Source: an uncultured Pelagibacteraceae bacterium (GTDB lineage Bacteria; Pseudomonadota; Alphaproteobacteria; Pelagibacterales; Pelagibacteraceae). Taken from it: a stretch of 40,301 nucleotides of DNA. Position numbers and translations under genes: made by a program. Where the stretch lies: assembly GCA_902597425.1 (NCBI GenBank), contig CACJXT010000005.1, forward strand, positions 1-40,301. The letters are read 5' to 3'. Shown here one piece after another: positions 19,342 to 28,902 of the stretch. The notes under the pieces were generated by a model. It searched no databases and was not told the origin of the DNA. It saw nothing but the letters and a program-made list of their open reading frames with translations. Numbering within the stretch: the first letter of the stretch is position 1; every line of letters begins with the position of its first letter.

Positions 19342-20075
19342 TTTGGAATTTTGCATACAGGAATAGCTTCCATTTTATGCAAATTTAATTTTCTTTTTTC
19401 AAGATATTTTGATCTGTGAGGTGATTTTGAATTTGTCATTGCATCTTCAAGTTCTTGATAAGTAAGACCTAATTGTCCAACATCTGTTCTTCCATCATCC
19501 CATAAACCATCAGTTGGTTGTGCTTTAATAATTTCATCTAAAATTTTCATTTCTTTGCCAAGTTCCCAAACTTCTGTTTTTGTGCAATCTGCTATCGGTG
19601 ATATATCTACCCCACCATCTCCATACTTAGTATAAAATCCTACTCCAAAATCTTCTACTTTATTTCCTGTTCCAACAACTATACCATTATTGGCTGCTGC
19701 TACCTGATAAAGTGTTGTCATCCTTATTCTTGCTCTAGAGTTAGCCATTCCGTGTTCATTATCAAATTTTGATAATTTAGATTGAAAAGACTTAAAAACT
19801 TCATCAAGCTCTATTGTATAAGGTTCTACATTTTTAAATTTTTTTTTTAGCCACTCTTTATGTTTAAGACTTAAATCATGTTGATAAGAAACCTGTTTAA
19901 TTGGCATAGTTAAAACTACAGTCTTAATACCTGTCAAGGCACACAAAGTACTTGTTACGGATGAATCAATTCCTCCTGATATGCCGATTACTAAGGATTG
20001 AGCTTTTTTTGGCATTGAATTTACATAGTTTAAAATCCAATCCTTAATAAAGACAACTTTTTTACTTACTTCCAT
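19338..20075 (-). CDS. nadE: NAD+ synthetase (NH3-dependent type)
   Basis: VIGISGGIDSSVTSTL, GTGNKVEDFGVGFYTKYGDGGVDI. Confidence 0.94.
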   Translation of the reverse strand: MEVSKKVVFIKDWILNYVNSMPKKAQSLVIGISGGIDSSVTSTLCALTGIKTVVLTMPIKQVSYQHDLSLKHKEWLKKKFKNVEPYTIELDEVFKSFQSKLSKFDNEHGMANSRARIRMTTLYQVAAANNGIVVGTGNKVEDFGVGFYTKYGDGGVDISPIADCTKTEVWELGKEMKILDEIIKAQPTDGLWDDGRTDVGQLGLTYQELEDAMTNSKSPHRSKYLEKRKLNLHKMEAIPVCKIPK

Positions 20076-20113
20076 AATTCAAATATACGTTAAAGGATTT
20101 CTTTTATAAACGT

Positions 20114-21499
20114 TTAAGATACCGCTCTAATTCCACTTCTTGCGTTATTAGAATTTTTTTTAATCTCATCAGAAATTAAAAATGCAAGTTCCAAAGCTTG
20201 GTTAGCATTTAACCTTGGATCACAATGAGTACGGTATCTACTAGATAAATCTTGATCCGAAATTTTTTGAGTCCCACCTGTACATTCTGTAACATTTTGT
20301 CCTGTCATCTCAATGTGTAAGCCTCCAGCAAACGACCCCTCACTCTGATGAATGCCAAAAACATTTTTAACTTCATTTAAAATACTGTCAAAAGGTCTTG
20401 TTTTAAATCCTGTGACAGATTTAATTGTATTTCCATGCATGGGGTCACACGACCAAATAACATTTAGACCTTCTTTTTTTATGCCTCTTATTAATTTTGG
20501 TAAAAATTTATCTACATTATTATGACCAAATCTTGAAATTAATGTAATTTTACCTTTTTCATTTTTCGGATTAATTACATTGATAATTTTTGCTATTTCA
20601 TCAGGCTTTGATGTTGGTCCACATTTAATTCCAATTGGATTTTCAATGCCTCTACAAAATTCAACATGACCTCCATCTAATTGTCTTGTTCTATCTCCAA
20701 TCCATACAAAATGTGCAGAAGTATCATGACATTCGCCAGTTGTTGAATCTACTCTTGTCATACTTTCTTCAAAAGGTAACAGTAATGCTTCATGTGAAGT
20801 CCAAAAATTTACTGTTTTTAATCTTCTGTTAAAATCAGAATTGATTCCACATGCGTCCATAAATGCTAATGAATCCGCAATTTTATCTTCTAATTCTTTA
20901 AATTTTTTATTTTGTGGACTTTTTTTAATATATCCCAAATTCCATAAATGAACATTTTTCAAATCAGCAAAACCACCATGAGAAAAAGCTCTTAATAGAT
21001 TTAATGTGGATGCTGCTTGCGAATATGCTTTAAACAATCTTTTAGGATCAGGCTTTCTTGCTTTCTCACTAAATTCTATCCCATTGATGTTGTCGCCTAG
21101 GTAACTTGGTAATTCTTTTTCTCCTTGCTTTTCAGTTGGAGATGTTCTGGGTTTAGAAAATTGACCTGCTATTCTTCCAATTTTAACTACAGGCAAAGAA
21201 GCTGAATATGTCAAAACTAAAGACATTTGCAAAATTACTTTAAATGTATCTCTTATGTTATCAGGATTAAATTCTGCAAAACTTTCTGCACAATCACCAG
21301 ATTGTAATAAGAAAGCTTTTCCATCTACAACATTTGCAAGTTGTTCTTTTAAGTGTCTTGTTTCACCAGCAAAAACTAATGGAGGAAAATTTTTTATTTT
21401 ATTTAGAACCATATTTAGTTCTTTTTCATCCTCATATTTAGGAATGTGTTTTACTGGATAATTTCTCCAACTATTTGTTTTCCATTTTTTCATATTCAA
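20114..21499 (-). CDS. 3-deoxy-7-phosphoheptulonate synthase, class II
   Basis: WRNYPVKHIPKYED, FLLQSGDCAESF, GRIAGQFSKPRT, EMTGQNVTECTGG: class II (plant-like) DAHP synthase. Confidence 0.96.
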   Translation of the reverse strand: MNMKKWKTNSWRNYPVKHIPKYEDEKELNMVLNKIKNFPPLVFAGETRHLKEQLANVVDGKAFLLQSGDCAESFAEFNPDNIRDTFKVILQMSLVLTYSASLPVVKIGRIAGQFSKPRTSPTEKQGEKELPSYLGDNINGIEFSEKARKPDPKRLFKAYSQAASTLNLLRAFSHGGFADLKNVHLWNLGYIKKSPQNKKFKELEDKIADSLAFMDACGINSDFNRRLKTVNFWTSHEALLLPFEESMTRVDSTTGECHDTSAHFVWIGDRTRQLDGGHVEFCRGIENPIGIKCGPTSKPDEIAKIINVINPKNEKGKITLISRFGHNNVDKFLPKLIRGIKKEGLNVIWSCDPMHGNTIKSVTGFKTRPFDSILNEVKNVFGIHQSEGSFAGGLHIEMTGQNVTECTGGTQKISDQDLSSRYRTHCDPRLNANQALELAFLISDEIKKNSNNARSGIRAVS

Positions 21500-21528
21500 C
21501 CTTAGGGTGTTCTAGCAGAGTTTATCGA

Positions 21529-23352
21529 TTATTCAACAGTTACAGATTTTGCTAAATTTCTAGGCTTATCTATATCATAGCCTTTTTTTAAGGCTGAATA
21601 GTAAGCTAATTTTTGCAATGGAATTGTTAACAAGAAAGGCATCAAATCATAACTAGTATTTTCAACTTCAATTTTTTCCCAAATATTTTCTGAAACGACT
21701 TCTTCTTTACTTTTGTTTGTAATTAGTAAAACTTTAGCACCTCTGGCAATAACTTCCTGCATGTTTGAAATAGTTTTTTTATAATAATCATCTCTTGGCG
21801 CTAATACAACAACTGGCATACCATCTTCAATAAGTGCTAATGGTCCATGTTTCATTTCTCCTGCAGGATATCCTTCTGCATGAATATAAGAAAGTTCTTT
21901 TAATTTTAAAGCTCCTTCTAAAGCTATAGAATAAGACAATCCTCTTCCTAAAAACATTGATCCTTTTGCTTCTGTAAATGTTCCAGAAATAGACTGGATT
22001 TTATTTTCTGTTAAAATTGTCTTTTCAACTAATTTTGGCAATTCTTTTAAAGACTTAATTTTTTCAATATATAAGTTTTTATTTATATCTTTTTTTAAAT
22101 AGGATATTTTTAATATTAATATATATAAAACAAGCATTTGACCAAGAAAAGCTTTGGTTGAAGCAACACCGATTTCGGGACCACAATGAATCGGTAAAAC
22201 AAAATTAGAGTCTCTAGCTATTGAACTTTCTATAACATTAACAATGCTAGCAGTTTTCATGTTATTTTTATTACATAGGTCTAATGCTGCATAGGTATCA
22301 GCTGTTTCACCAGATTGTGATACAAAAATATATAGATTGTCTTTTTTAAACCTGTTTTTTCGATATCTAAATTCAGAAGCAATATCAATAGAAACGTCTA
22401 ATGAAGTTAATTCTTCAATCCAATGCTTTGCCACTAAACAAGAATGATAAGCAGTTCCACAACCTATTAAGATTACAGAAGAAATATCATTCATTTTCCA
22501 TGGGAAGTTATAAAAATTTATATCGTTATTAATATTATCAATATATTCTCTTATACAGTTTTGTATTGTAATTGGCTGTTCATCAATTTCTTTTGCCATA
22601 AAATGTTTATAATCACCTTTGTCATAATTTTGCTCATTTGAAGATAATTTTAAAATTTTTTTATTTAATTTAATTCCATTAACATCAAAAAATTCGATTT
22701 GGTTTCTTTTAACAATACAAAATTCTCCATCATTTAAATAAGATATTTTATTTGTCATTGATTTTAATGAGTAAGAATCGGATCCTAAATAATTTTCATT
22801 TGGTCCATAACCAACGGCCAACGGAGAACCTCTTCTAGCACCTACAATTAAATCTGGTTGATCATTAAAAATTATCGCTAAGGCAAAACTTCCTTCTAAC
22901 TGATTTAACATTTTTAAAATTGAATTTTTAAAATCGTTTTTTTCTTTTTGTAATTCAGTTATTAAATGAACTATCACTTCTGTGTCAGTTTGTGATTTAA
23001 ATTTATGTCCCTTTGAAACTAAATATTTTTTTAAGGTTGTTGAATTTTCTATAATACCGTTATGAACAACAGATACTGATTCTGAAGAATGTGGGTGAGC
23101 ATTTATAGTGTTTGGAATACCATGGGTTGCCCATCTGACGTGACCTATTCCAACATGGCCAATCATATTTTTAATATTAGTATTTTTTTCTAGGTTTTCT
23201 ACTCTTCCTTCAGATTTAACTTCATTAATAAAACCGTCAGATAAAGTTGCTATTCCAGCAGAGTCATAACCTCTATATTCTAATTTTTTTAAAGAATTAA
23301 TGATCGCTGAAGAAACTGGTTTATTGCTTGTTATTCCAATTATTCCACACAT
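21529..23352 (-). CDS. glmS: Glucosamine-fructose-6-phosphate aminotransferase (isomerizing)
   Basis: MCGIIGITSNKPV...LEYRGYDSAG; GCGTAYHSC; C-terminal DKPRNLAKSVTVE. Confidence 0.98.
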   Translation of the reverse strand: MCGIIGITSNKPVSSAIINSLKKLEYRGYDSAGIATLSDGFINEVKSEGRVENLEKNTNIKNMIGHVGIGHVRWATHGIPNTINAHPHSSESVSVVHNGIIENSTTLKKYLVSKGHKFKSQTDTEVIVHLITELQKEKNDFKNSILKMLNQLEGSFALAIIFNDQPDLIVGARRGSPLAVGYGPNENYLGSDSYSLKSMTNKISYLNDGEFCIVKRNQIEFFDVNGIKLNKKILKLSSNEQNYDKGDYKHFMAKEIDEQPITIQNCIREYIDNINNDINFYNFPWKMNDISSVILIGCGTAYHSCLVAKHWIEELTSLDVSIDIASEFRYRKNRFKKDNLYIFVSQSGETADTYAALDLCNKNNMKTASIVNVIESSIARDSNFVLPIHCGPEIGVASTKAFLGQMLVLYILILKISYLKKDINKNLYIEKIKSLKELPKLVEKTILTENKIQSISGTFTEAKGSMFLGRGLSYSIALEGALKLKELSYIHAEGYPAGEMKHGPLALIEDGMPVVVLAPRDDYYKKTISNMQEVIARGAKVLLITNKSKEEVVSENIWEKIEVENTSYDLMPFLLTIPLQKLAYYSALKKGYDIDKPRNLAKSVTVE

Positions 23353-23963
23353 TATTTTTTTCTATTATAATTTTTTACTTCAGCCTGAGTAGATCTTGTT
23401 AACGCTAAAGATTTTCTACTAACATTTTTTGTTATTACTGAACCTGCACCAATAATACTATTTTCATTTAATGTAACAGGAGCTACTAATGAAGAATTAG
23501 ATCCTACAAAGACATTATCTTTTATATTTGTTTTATTTTTTTTAATTCCATCATAATTACACGTGATTGTTCCAGCGCCTATATTAACTTTTTTTCCTAA
23601 ATGTGAATCACCTAAGTAAGATAAGTGATTTACTTTTGACCCTTTTCCAATTGTACTTTTTTTTACTTCTACAAAATTTCCAACTCTTGAGCCTAATTTT
23701 AAAACTGTTCCCGGTCGCAATCTAGCGTATGGACCTACTCTAACATTATTTTCTATTTTAGTATCTTCTAAATGAGAAAATGAATGGATTATTACATTAT
23801 TATAAATTTTTACTTTTTTTCCAATTACTACATATGGTTCAATAGAGACATTTTTTCCAATCACTGTATCTTTAGAAAAAAATACTGTTTCAGGAGCAAT
23901 CATTTTTACTCCTTTTTTGATAAATTTTTTTCTTAAATTTTCTTGTATATTTATTTGTTTCAT
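23352..23963 (-). CDS. GlmU-like left-handed beta-helix acetyltransferase domain protein; no uridylyltransferase domain
   Basis: APETVFFSKDTVIG, VGPYARLRPGT, VGNFVEVKKSTIGKGSKVNHLSYLGDSHLG, NIGAGTITCNYDGIKKNKT match the GlmU C-terminal half; ORF is only 203 aa. Confidence 0.88.
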   Translation of the reverse strand: MKQINIQENLRKKFIKKGVKMIAPETVFFSKDTVIGKNVSIEPYVVIGKKVKIYNNVIIHSFSHLEDTKIENNVRVGPYARLRPGTVLKLGSRVGNFVEVKKSTIGKGSKVNHLSYLGDSHLGKKVNIGAGTITCNYDGIKKNKTNIKDNVFVGSNSSLVAPVTLNENSIIGAGSVITKNVSRKSLALTRSTQAEVKNYNRKK

Positions 23964-24035
23964 CTATTAAAATTACTTATAGTTTAGTAAACATGTACTT
24001 TAACTCACAAAATATTTCTTAAAAAAACTTTTAAA

Positions 24036-24725
24036 ATGACTCAAAAATTAACGATATTGTTTGATCTTGATGGAACTTTGGCAGATACAGCGCCTGATCT
24101 TATGATGGCACACAATTATGTAATGAAAAAATTTGGCTACAATACAAAAAGTATTGATGAAATCAAAGAATATGTTGGCAAGGGTGCTGCTGTAATGATT
24201 GGAAGATCAGTTTGGGGTGAAGCAAGAAAAGAATTATCTAAAATCACAGATAAAAAAATAAAAGATGAAATGGTAAAGGAGTTTCTTCTTTTTTATAAAA
24301 AAAATATTGTTGTAAAAAGTAAACTTATAAATGGGGTTTATGAATTTTTAAAATGGGCAAAATCAAATAATATTTCTATGGGCGTTTGTACAAATAAACA
24401 AGAACATTTAGCTGTCGATTTTTTAAAGAAAATAAAAATTTATGATTTTTTTGAATATGTCGCAGGAAGAAATACATTTGATTATTGTAAACCAGATCCA
24501 AGACATTTAATCAGTACAATAGAAATAATGAATGGTGATATAAAAAAAAGTTTGATGATTGGAGATAGTGAAAATGATGCTGACGCAGCAAAATCTGCTG
24601 GTATTCCAATGATTCTTTTGGAAGACGGTTATACTGAAAAAAAAATTGATCAAATTCACCACAATCATTTAATAAAAGACTTTGTAGGTGTAGAAAAAAT
24701 AATTTCTTCATATTTAAATGATTGA
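24036..24725 (+). CDS. gph: HAD-family phosphatase, phosphoglycolate phosphatase-like
   Basis: LFDLDGTLADTAPDL and MIGDSENDADAAKSAGIP. Confidence 0.85.
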   Translation: MTQKLTILFDLDGTLADTAPDLMMAHNYVMKKFGYNTKSIDEIKEYVGKGAAVMIGRSVWGEARKELSKITDKKIKDEMVKEFLLFYKKNIVVKSKLINGVYEFLKWAKSNNISMGVCTNKQEHLAVDFLKKIKIYDFFEYVAGRNTFDYCKPDPRHLISTIEIMNGDIKKSLMIGDSENDADAAKSAGIPMILLEDGYTEKKIDQIHHNHLIKDFVGVEKIISSYLND

Positions 24726-25320
24726 TCTTAATCTTTTTATTGCTTTAGTAAGTTTTTATTTCGTTATGTATGTAACGCCAGGACCAAATAATGCAATGGT
24801 TCTTACTTCAGGTTTAAAGTTTGGTTTTTTAAAAACAATTCCTCATATGTCGGGAATTACAATTGGTCATATTTTACAATTAATTCTAGTTTGCTTTGGT
24901 TTGGGTAAAATATTTCAAATATTTCCTGAAATTCAAAATGTACTTAAAATAATATGTTCAATATATTTGTTATATCTTGGATACAAAATAATTGGTTCTT
25001 TTAGTAAAATTAAAGAAGATGATTCAAGGCCATTAAAATTTCATGAAGCAGCGTTATTTCAAATTGTAAATCCAAAAGCTTGGACAATTTCTAGCATGGC
25101 CGCCTCAAGTTTTTTATCAAAAGATGAAAATTTAATTTTTTCAATATTTTTTATAGCTTTTGTTGCACTAATTATATGCCCTTTATCCATATCTCCTTGG
25201 GCAGCATTTGGGTCTGCAATTAGAAATCTGGTTAAGAATAATAAAATAAAAGCTTTTATTGAGTATTTTTTAGCATTTTTGCTTTTAGTCACTGCCATTT
25301 TGATTGTAATACAAAAATAA
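24718..25320 (+). CDS. LysE/RhtB family amino-acid exporter-like protein
   Basis: Membrane protein with YVTPGPNNAMVLTSGLKFGFLKTIPHMSGITIGH. Confidence 0.88.
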   Translation: MIDLNLFIALVSFYFVMYVTPGPNNAMVLTSGLKFGFLKTIPHMSGITIGHILQLILVCFGLGKIFQIFPEIQNVLKIICSIYLLYLGYKIIGSFSKIKEDDSRPLKFHEAALFQIVNPKAWTISSMAASSFLSKDENLIFSIFFIAFVALIICPLSISPWAAFGSAIRNLVKNNKIKAFIEYFLAFLLLVTAILIVIQK

Positions 25321-25357
25321 ATTATTATTACTATAAGCAAAAATTTAAGGAGATATT

Positions 25358-26860
25358 TTGATTGTACACAAAGTAAGAGTTTATCCTTCTAAAATAAAAT
25401 TAGATAAAAAAAAACAACTCGCATGGAAAATTGCTGAAATTGCGAGTGATAATGCGAAATTAAATAATCATTCGATAGAAATGGCAATTAACAGGATCAT
25501 AGATAATGCCTCTGTTGCAATAGCTTCGTTAAATAGAAAACCAGTCATATCTTCTAGGGAAATGGCATTAAAACACCCAAGAAAAAATGGAGCTACTTTA
25601 TTTGGTGTTAACTCAAAATTAAAATTTGATTGTGAATGGGCAGCTTGGTCAAATGGTACAGCTGTAAGAGAGCTTGATTTTCATGACACTTTTTTAGCAG
25701 CAGATTATAGTCATCCTGGTGATAATATTCCTCCATTATTAGCTGTAGCAGAACAAAAAAAAAGAAGTGGTTTAGACTTATTAAGAGGCATAATTACAGC
25801 ATATGAAGTTCAAGTAAACTTAGTTAAAGGCATTTGTTTGCATAAACATAAAGTAGATCATATTGCACATTTAGGCCCCAGCGTTGCAGCTGGAATTGGT
25901 TCAATGTTAAAATTAAATTCAGAAACAATATACCAGTCTATACAGCAAGCATTACATACAACAATTTCAACTAGACAATCACGAAAAGGTGAAATTTCAA
26001 GTTGGAAAGCATTTGCACCTGCACATGCAGGAAAATTATCTATAGAGGCAGTTGACCGAACAATGAGGGGAGAAGGTGCACCAAGTCCTATTTATGAAGG
26101 TGAAGATAGTGTAATTGCAAGAATACTTGATGGCAAAAAGGCATTATATAAAATTCCTCTACCCAAAAAAAAAGAAGAAAAAAAAGCAATTTTAGAAACC
26201 TATACAAAAGAATATTCAGCTGAGTATCAAGCTCAAGCCTTGATTGATATTGCAATAAAATTAAATAAAAAAATTGAAAATTTAAATCAAATTAAAAAAA
26301 TAGATATTTATACAAGCCATCATACACACAACGTAATTGGAACAGGAGCAAATGATCCTCAAAAAATGGATTCTAATGCCAGTAGAGAAACTTTAGACCA
26401 CTCAATAATGTACATTTTTGCAGTTGCTCTTGAAGATGGAGATTGGCATCACATAAAATCTTACACTAAACAAAGAGCAAAAAAGAAAAGTACAATTAAA
26501 ATCTGGCATTCTATTAAAACGTATGAAGATAAAAAATGGACCAAAAAATATCATGATCCAAATCCAAAAAAGAAATGTTTTGGAGCAAAGGTCATAGTAT
26601 ATTTAAAAAATGGAAAAAAAATTGTAGAAAGTTTAAATAGAGCTGACGCTCATCCTTATGGTTTAAGACCTTTTAAAAGAAATAATTATATAAATAAATT
26701 TTTAAAGCTTACTAAAAACTTAATATCAAAAAAAGAAAGTGATAGATTTTTAAACAATATTAAAAAATTAAAAAAACTAAAAGCTGGCCAATTATACCTG
26801 CTAAATATAGAAGTAAAAAAATCAAATTTAAAAAGAAATAGAAATATGGGGATATTTTAA
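25358..26860 (+). CDS. prpD: 2-methylcitrate dehydratase (MmgE/PrpD family)
   Basis: 500 aa PrpD-like (ELDFHDTFLAADYSHPGDNIPPLLAVAEQ); followed by prpB and prpC; TTG start preceded by AAGGAGA. Confidence 0.93.
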   Translation: MIVHKVRVYPSKIKLDKKKQLAWKIAEIASDNAKLNNHSIEMAINRIIDNASVAIASLNRKPVISSREMALKHPRKNGATLFGVNSKLKFDCEWAAWSNGTAVRELDFHDTFLAADYSHPGDNIPPLLAVAEQKKRSGLDLLRGIITAYEVQVNLVKGICLHKHKVDHIAHLGPSVAAGIGSMLKLNSETIYQSIQQALHTTISTRQSRKGEISSWKAFAPAHAGKLSIEAVDRTMRGEGAPSPIYEGEDSVIARILDGKKALYKIPLPKKKEEKKAILETYTKEYSAEYQAQALIDIAIKLNKKIENLNQIKKIDIYTSHHTHNVIGTGANDPQKMDSNASRETLDHSIMYIFAVALEDGDWHHIKSYTKQRAKKKSTIKIWHSIKTYEDKKWTKKYHDPNPKKKCFGAKVIVYLKNGKKIVESLNRADAHPYGLRPFKRNNYINKFLKLTKNLISKKESDRFLNNIKKLKKLKAGQLYLLNIEVKKSNLKRNRNMGIF

Positions 26861-27756
26861 TGCATTTTGTAAAAAAAAAACCAAAAGAAAAAAGATTAGA
26901 CTTTGTAAAAAAACTAAGAAAAAATAAAATATTAAGAGTTCCAGGTGCATACAACCCATTAACAGCTAAGCTTATTGAAGAAATAGGTTATGATGCTGTT
27001 TATGTTTCAGGTGGAGTTACATCTAATGATCTAGGTTATCCTGATATTGGTTTAACAACTCTTAATGATGTAAGTAACAGATCAAAACAAATAGCTAGGG
27101 TCACAAATCTACCTACTATTGTAGATATAGATACTGGATTTAATTCTTGTAAAAAAACAATAAAAACGTTTGAAAAAGTTGGTGTAACTGCAGTTCATAT
27201 AGAAGATCAAATAAGTCAAAAAAGATGCGGTCATTTAGAAAATAAAGAATTAATCAGCTTAAAAAAAATGGTAAAAAAAATAAAAGAATGCATCAAAGCA
27301 AGAAAAGATAAAAATTTTAAAATTATAGCTAGATCAGATGCAAGAAATGTTGAAGGATTAGAAAAAATGATTGAAAGATGTAAATCTTATATAGACGCAG
27401 GAGCTGAAATTATTTTTCCAGAAGCTTTGAAAGATGAAAAAGAATTCGAAATTGTTAGAAAAAAACTTAAATCTTATTTATTAGCCAATATGACAGAATT
27501 TGGTAAATCAAAACTTCTTAGCTTTAAAAAGTTAGAAAATCTTGGTTATAATATAGTAATATACCCAGTAACAACTCAAAGATTAGCAATGAAAAATGTT
27601 GAAGATGGTTTGCGTGCTATATTTCGGGATGGACATCAAAATAACATTATTGATAAAATGCAAACAAGAAAAAGATTGTATGATTTAGTTGATTATGAAA
27701 AATACAACGCTTTGGATAAAAAAATATACAATTTTAGTACTGATGGACACGAATAA
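26860..27756 (+). CDS. prpB: Methylisocitrate lyase
   Basis: RVPGAYNPLTAKLIEEIGYDAVYVSGG, DIDTGFNS, EDQISQKRCGHLENKEL. Confidence 0.93.
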   Translation: MHFVKKKPKEKRLDFVKKLRKNKILRVPGAYNPLTAKLIEEIGYDAVYVSGGVTSNDLGYPDIGLTTLNDVSNRSKQIARVTNLPTIVDIDTGFNSCKKTIKTFEKVGVTAVHIEDQISQKRCGHLENKELISLKKMVKKIKECIKARKDKNFKIIARSDARNVEGLEKMIERCKSYIDAGAEIIFPEALKDEKEFEIVRKKLKSYLLANMTEFGKSKLLSFKKLENLGYNIVIYPVTTQRLAMKNVEDGLRAIFRDGHQNNIIDKMQTRKRLYDLVDYEKYNALDKKIYNFSTDGHE

Positions 27757-28880
27757 TGACTGAAGAAATAAAAAAAGGACTTTTAGGAATTGTTGTTGAC
27801 GAAACAACAATATCTCAAGTAATGCCTGACATTAATTCTCTCACTTACAGAGGTTATACAGTACAAGAACTTTGTGACAAATGTAGCTTTGAGGAAGTGG
27901 CATATTTAGTTATAAACGGAAAACTTCCTAACAAAAAACAATTAAAAAAATTTATTAAAGAAGAAAGATCAAATAGAAAACTTTCTAATCAAATATTAAA
28001 AGATATTCAAAAAATGCCAAAAAAAGCACATCCGATGGATGTTGTAAGAACTGCGGTGAGTTTAATGGCCTTAGAGGACAAAGATACAAAAGACAACTCT
28101 CCTGAAGCTAATATGAGAAAGGCTATGAGAATATTTTCAAAAACACCTGCTGCAGTAGCTGCTTTCTTTAGAGTAAGAAAGGGCAAAAAGATATTAGCTC
28201 CTAAGAAAAACTTATCCTTTTCAGAAAATTTTTTTCATATGTGTTTTGGGAAAGTACCAAATAAAGAAATAGTAAAAGCATTTGATGTTTCTTTGATTTT
28301 GTATGCTGAACATAGTTTTAATGTTTCAACATTCACTGCAAGAACAATCACAAGTAGCTTATCAGACATTCATGGGGCAATAACAGGTGCAATAGCTAGT
28401 TTAAAAGGACCATTGCATGGTGGAGCTAATGAAGAAGTTATGCGTATGATGAGTAAAATTAAAAAGCCTGAAAACGCTCTAAAATGGATCAATAATGCTC
28501 TTAATAAGAAAGATGTAGTAATGGGCTTTGGTCACAGAGTTTATAAAAAAGGAGACTCAAGAGTGCCAACTATGGAAAAGTATTTTAAAAAAGTTTCTAA
28601 AATAAAAAGCGATAAAAAATTTCATAAAATTTATGACATAGTTAAAAATGTAATGATTGAACGAAAGGGAATTCATCCAAATGTTGACTATCCAACAGGT
28701 CCAACTTATCATTTAATGGGATTTGATACTGATTTTTTTACACCAATCTTTGTTATTTCAAGAATTACTGGGTGGTCAGCCCACATTATGGAGCAACATA
28801 CTGCTAATAAATTAATTAGACCTCTTTCTAAATACAGCGGTGAAAAACATCGAAGAGTGATGCTTTTAAATCAAAGATAA
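27756..28880 (+). CDS. prpC: 2-methylcitrate synthase / citrate synthase family
   Basis: LLGIVVDETTISQV, LYAEHSFNVSTFTAR, GPLHGGANEEVM, MGFGHRVYKKGDSR. Confidence 0.93.
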   Translation: MTEEIKKGLLGIVVDETTISQVMPDINSLTYRGYTVQELCDKCSFEEVAYLVINGKLPNKKQLKKFIKEERSNRKLSNQILKDIQKMPKKAHPMDVVRTAVSLMALEDKDTKDNSPEANMRKAMRIFSKTPAAVAAFFRVRKGKKILAPKKNLSFSENFFHMCFGKVPNKEIVKAFDVSLILYAEHSFNVSTFTARTITSSLSDIHGAITGAIASLKGPLHGGANEEVMRMMSKIKKPENALKWINNALNKKDVVMGFGHRVYKKGDSRVPTMEKYFKKVSKIKSDKKFHKIYDIVKNVMIERKGIHPNVDYPTGPTYHLMGFDTDFFTPIFVISRITGWSAHIMEQHTANKLIRPLSKYSGEKHRRVMLLNQR

Positions 28881-28881
28881 T

Positions 28882-28902
28882 TTAAATTTTTTGAAAATTT
28901 AA
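28882..28902. repeat. Perfect AT-rich inverted repeat between convergent prpC and nrdB
   Basis: TTAAATTTT-TTG-AAAATTTAA, 9-bp arms, 3-nt loop, spanning the nrdB stop codon. Confidence 0.7.

Noticed and set aside
25059-25340. 93-aa minus-strand ORF over the LysE-like gene
   Set aside because: Antisense shadow; the plus-strand gene has clear LysE/RhtB motifs.
25321-25357. Possible riboswitch upstream of prpD
   Set aside because: Only 37 nt between genes and no structured element seen; too short for known glycine or SAM riboswitches.
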